A stretch of DNA of 64,000 nucleotides from assembly GCF_900129075.1 (NCBI RefSeq), contig NZ_FQVH01000004.1, positions 1 through 64,000 of the forward strand, read 5' to 3'. This document shows positions 62,123 through 64,000 of this stretch, piece by piece. Under the pieces are notes generated by a model. The model saw nothing but the letters and a program-made list of their open reading frames with translations. It did no database searches and was not told the origin of the DNA. Both the position numbers and the translations under genes were made by a program. Numbering within the stretch: position 1 is the stretch's first letter; every line of letters begins with the position of its first letter. The DNA comes from Caldanaerobius fijiensis DSM 17918 (GTDB lineage Bacteria > Bacillota > Thermoanaerobacteria > Thermoanaerobacterales > Caldanaerobiaceae).

Positions 62123-63069
62123 TCGCTGCTGTCATATTGCTGGCGTTTGTTTTAATTGTCCTGTTGGCGTCAATTAAAATTGTTACAACAGGCAATGTGT
62201 TTATCGTCGAACGACTGGGTCAATTTTATAAGATTTTGGAACCAGGGTGGCACGTCATAATTCCATTTCTAGATTATGTAAGGGCAAAGGTATCCACAAA
62301 ACAACAGATACTGGACATTGAACCACAAAGTGTGATAACAAAAGATAATGTGAAGATTTCGGTGGATAATGTTATATTCTTTAAAGTCATGAATGCACGG
62401 GATGCCATTTATAATATCGAAGACTATAAGTCTGGTATCGTTTATTCTACCATAACTAATATGAGAAACATAATCGGAAACATGACGCTGGACGAGGTCT
62501 TATCTGGAAGAGATAAAATCAATGCTGAGTTGCTTAAGGTCGTAGATCAAATTACAGACGCTTATGGCATTAAGATTCTGTCAGTGGAGATAAAAAACAT
62601 CATTCCGCCTGATGAAATACGTCAGGCTATGGAAAAACAAATGAAGGCTGAAAGAGACAAGAGGGCTATGATTCTTCAGGCAGAAGGTGAAAAACAGAGT
62701 GCGATAGCAAGAGCGGAGGGCGAAAAGCAGGCAAAAATTCTTCAGGCTGAAGCGGAAAAGGAGGCCAACATAAGGAGGGCAGAAGGCTTAAAACAGTCCC
62801 AGATTTTAGAAGCAGAAGGTAGAGCCAGCGCTATAAAAGCTATTGCTGAAGCACAGGCCGAGGCTATTGCTTTGGTTAACAAAGCCATTATAGAGTCAGG
62901 AACCAATGAAACTGTCATAGCATTGAAGCAAATAGAGGCGTTGCAGGAAATGGCTAAGAACCCTGCTAACAAGTTAATTCTTCCTAATGAAGCTATTGGT
63001 ACTCTTGGAAGTCTCTCTGCCATAGCAGAAGTATTGAGTAAAAACAATAATGTAATATCGAAGCAGTAA
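62119..63069 (+). CDS. SPFH/Band 7 (stomatin, QmcA-like) membrane protein
   Basis: A 316-residue protein. An N-terminal membrane helix (AAVILLAFVLIVLLASI) is followed by the SPFH domain (GNVFIVERLGQFYKILEPGW, STKQQILDIEPQSVITKDNV). From about 175 a long coiled coil of AEGEKQ-type repeats (ILQAEGEKQSAIARAEGEKQ) leads to a C-terminal tail. Such proteins oligomerise into membrane microdomain scaffolds and regulate FtsH or NfeD partners. It forms the usual NfeD-stomatin operon and is followed by a strong terminator. Confidence 0.94.
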   Translation: MIAAVILLAFVLIVLLASIKIVTTGNVFIVERLGQFYKILEPGWHVIIPFLDYVRAKVSTKQQILDIEPQSVITKDNVKISVDNVIFFKVMNARDAIYNIEDYKSGIVYSTITNMRNIIGNMTLDEVLSGRDKINAELLKVVDQITDAYGIKILSVEIKNIIPPDEIRQAMEKQMKAERDKRAMILQAEGEKQSAIARAEGEKQAKILQAEAEKEANIRRAEGLKQSQILEAEGRASAIKAIAEAQAEAIALVNKAIIESGTNETVIALKQIEALQEMAKNPANKLILPNEAIGTLGSLSAIAEVLSKNNNVISKQ

Positions 63070-63090
63070 AAGGCAGCACCAGAACAGTGT

Positions 63091-63116
63091 AAGGCCTGCT
63101 TTTGCAGGCCTTTTTT
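63091..63116 (+). terminator. Terminator after the NfeD-stomatin operon
   Basis: AAGGCCTGC pairs with GCAGGCCTT around TTTT and runs into T residues. Confidence 0.9.
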
Positions 63117-63171
63117 AAAGATCTTATTTTACATTTATGGTATAGTATGTAATATAAAAGGGGTGAGGTTA

Positions 63172-64000
63172 TTGGTTTTAGCAATCGATATAGGCGGGAC
63201 GAAAGTATTGGTGGGTATTTTAGATAAAAGCGGTCAAATTCTGGATTATCATAAAGAGGAGAGCCGTGCTGTTTTAGGATCAGATGTTCTGATTGAGCAG
63301 ATATTTGCTATTATAGATACATATTACAGCAAATTTCTTGAAGACGTTTCTGGTATAGGGATTACATTGCCTGGTATTGTGGATAAAGGTAATGGGACTC
63401 TTAAGTATGCACCTTTTTCAAATTTAAAGGATGTTCCTGTAGCACAAATATTCACGAAGAAATACAATAAGGCCGTTTATATAGATAACGATGTAAATGC
63501 GTGTGCGTGGGGAGAGAAGTGGTTCGGTGTGGCAAGAGATTGCGATAATTTTGCGTGGATGACGGTTAGCACGGGAATAGGCGGTGGCATTGTCATTAAT
63601 GGTAAGTTGCTGAATGGTTATGATGGGATGGCTGGTGAATTCGGGCATATGGTGGTGGAAGAAAACGGCGAGCTATGTGGCTGTGGCCAAAGGGGATGTC
63701 TTGAGGCAATGGCAGCTGGCCCTGCGTGGGTAAACAAGGCATTAAAAGAAATGTATTCAGGTGCAAAATCCATTCTCAGGAATAAAGGAGATGCTTTGAC
63801 GGCAAAGGATATAGCAGATGCTGCAAGGAACGGCGATAAGTTGGCACAAGAAATTGTCCACGGTGCTGCAAGGTATATAGGTATTGCTATATCCTGGATT
63901 ATAAATATATTGAATCCACAAATGGTAATATTAGGCGGCGGAATCATGGAGGCTGATGACCTTATGTTGCCTATTATAAGAGAAGAAGCCTATAAAAGGG
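63172..64000 (+). CDS. ROK-family sugar kinase, cut by the window end
   Basis: The frame opens at TTG 63172 behind GGGGTGAGG and stays open to the last base, giving at least 276 residues. The N terminus AIDIGGTKVLVGILD is the ATP phosphate loop. The catalytic Asp lies in YIDNDVNACAWGEKWFG near 105, ATP binding in VSTGIGGGIVINGKLLNG near 133, and the ROK zinc site in GEFGHMVVEENGELCGCGQRGC near 157-180. The sugar is probably glucose or a close relative. The end, including the final helices, lies beyond 64000. Confidence 0.9.
   Translation, partial: MVLAIDIGGTKVLVGILDKSGQILDYHKEESRAVLGSDVLIEQIFAIIDTYYSKFLEDVSGIGITLPGIVDKGNGTLKYAPFSNLKDVPVAQIFTKKYNKAVYIDNDVNACAWGEKWFGVARDCDNFAWMTVSTGIGGGIVINGKLLNGYDGMAGEFGHMVVEENGELCGCGQRGCLEAMAAGPAWVNKALKEMYSGAKSILRNKGDALTAKDIADAARNGDKLAQEIVHGAARYIGIAISWIINILNPQMVILGGGIMEADDLMLPIIREEAYKR

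Overview
The window reads as a moderately AT-rich, anaerobic, sugar-fermenting member of the Bacillota (Firmicutes), most like the Thermoanaerobacterales. Pointers are strong GGAGG-type ribosome binding sites with frequent TTG/GTG starts, an NfnAB transhydrogenase, a sensory [FeFe]-hydrogenase-like protein, iron- and zinc-dependent alcohol dehydrogenases, and many cytoplasmic carbohydrate enzymes (GH29, GH38, GH57, GH15 and a giant GT84/GH94 cyclic beta-1,2-glucan synthase). The species cannot be named from sequence alone. No tRNA, rRNA or CRISPR array was seen.

Layout. 1-3.5 kb: tail of an unknown gene, a GC-rich metallophosphoesterase, alpha-L-fucosidase and a URO-D family protein. 3.5-11.6 kb: a decaying accessory stretch with an ABC exporter remnant, a frameshifted IS110-type element whose upstream flank looks structured, a frameshifted ABC exporter, a ClpX-type zinc finger protein, an acetyltransferase split by a stop codon, a sialidase-like scrap, and an ABC-2 operon in which all three genes carry internal deletions. 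11.6-24.3 kb: a DUF4129-type membrane protein, the 2892-residue glucan synthase, nadE and trpS. 24.4-32.4 kb: redox and fermentation genes (sensory hydrogenase plus PP2C phosphatase, two divergent alcohol dehydrogenases with perfect consensus promoters, nfnAB). 32.7-37.6 kb: an acetyltransferase fragment, a 22-codon ORF, an intact two-subunit ABC exporter, then a scar fusing an ABC exporter remnant to a MutS-like remnant.

37.6-41.3 kb holds the most interesting system. It is a minus-strand RiPP-type cluster: a radical SAM/SPASM maturase with an N-terminal PqqD-like domain, a GT4 glycosyltransferase with what looks like a second precursor-recognition (PqqD/RRE-like) domain at its C terminus, and two small Cys-rich precursor peptides sharing one core pattern. 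The peptide genes, too short to stand out as ORFs, are flanked by an 18-bp inverted repeat. The architecture suggests a peptide that is both radical-SAM modified and glycosylated.

41.4-64 kb: an aminotransferase, a PerR/Fur regulator, a HAD phosphatase, a DUF362 ferredoxin-like protein and alpha-mannosidase. Next come a GT4 glycogen-synthase-like enzyme and a nucleotidyltransferase/phosphomannomutase-like fusion. A convergent five-gene surface polysaccharide operon follows (CDP-glycerol phosphotransferase, LicC-like nucleotidyltransferase, two GT4 enzymes, O-antigen ligase/polymerase), then GH57 with DUF4912, a divergent GH15 glucoamylase, an NfeD/stomatin pair, and a ROK sugar kinase cut by the window end. 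The GT4 synthase, GH57 and GH15 genes fit intracellular alpha-glucan turnover, with the surface polysaccharide operon lying between them.
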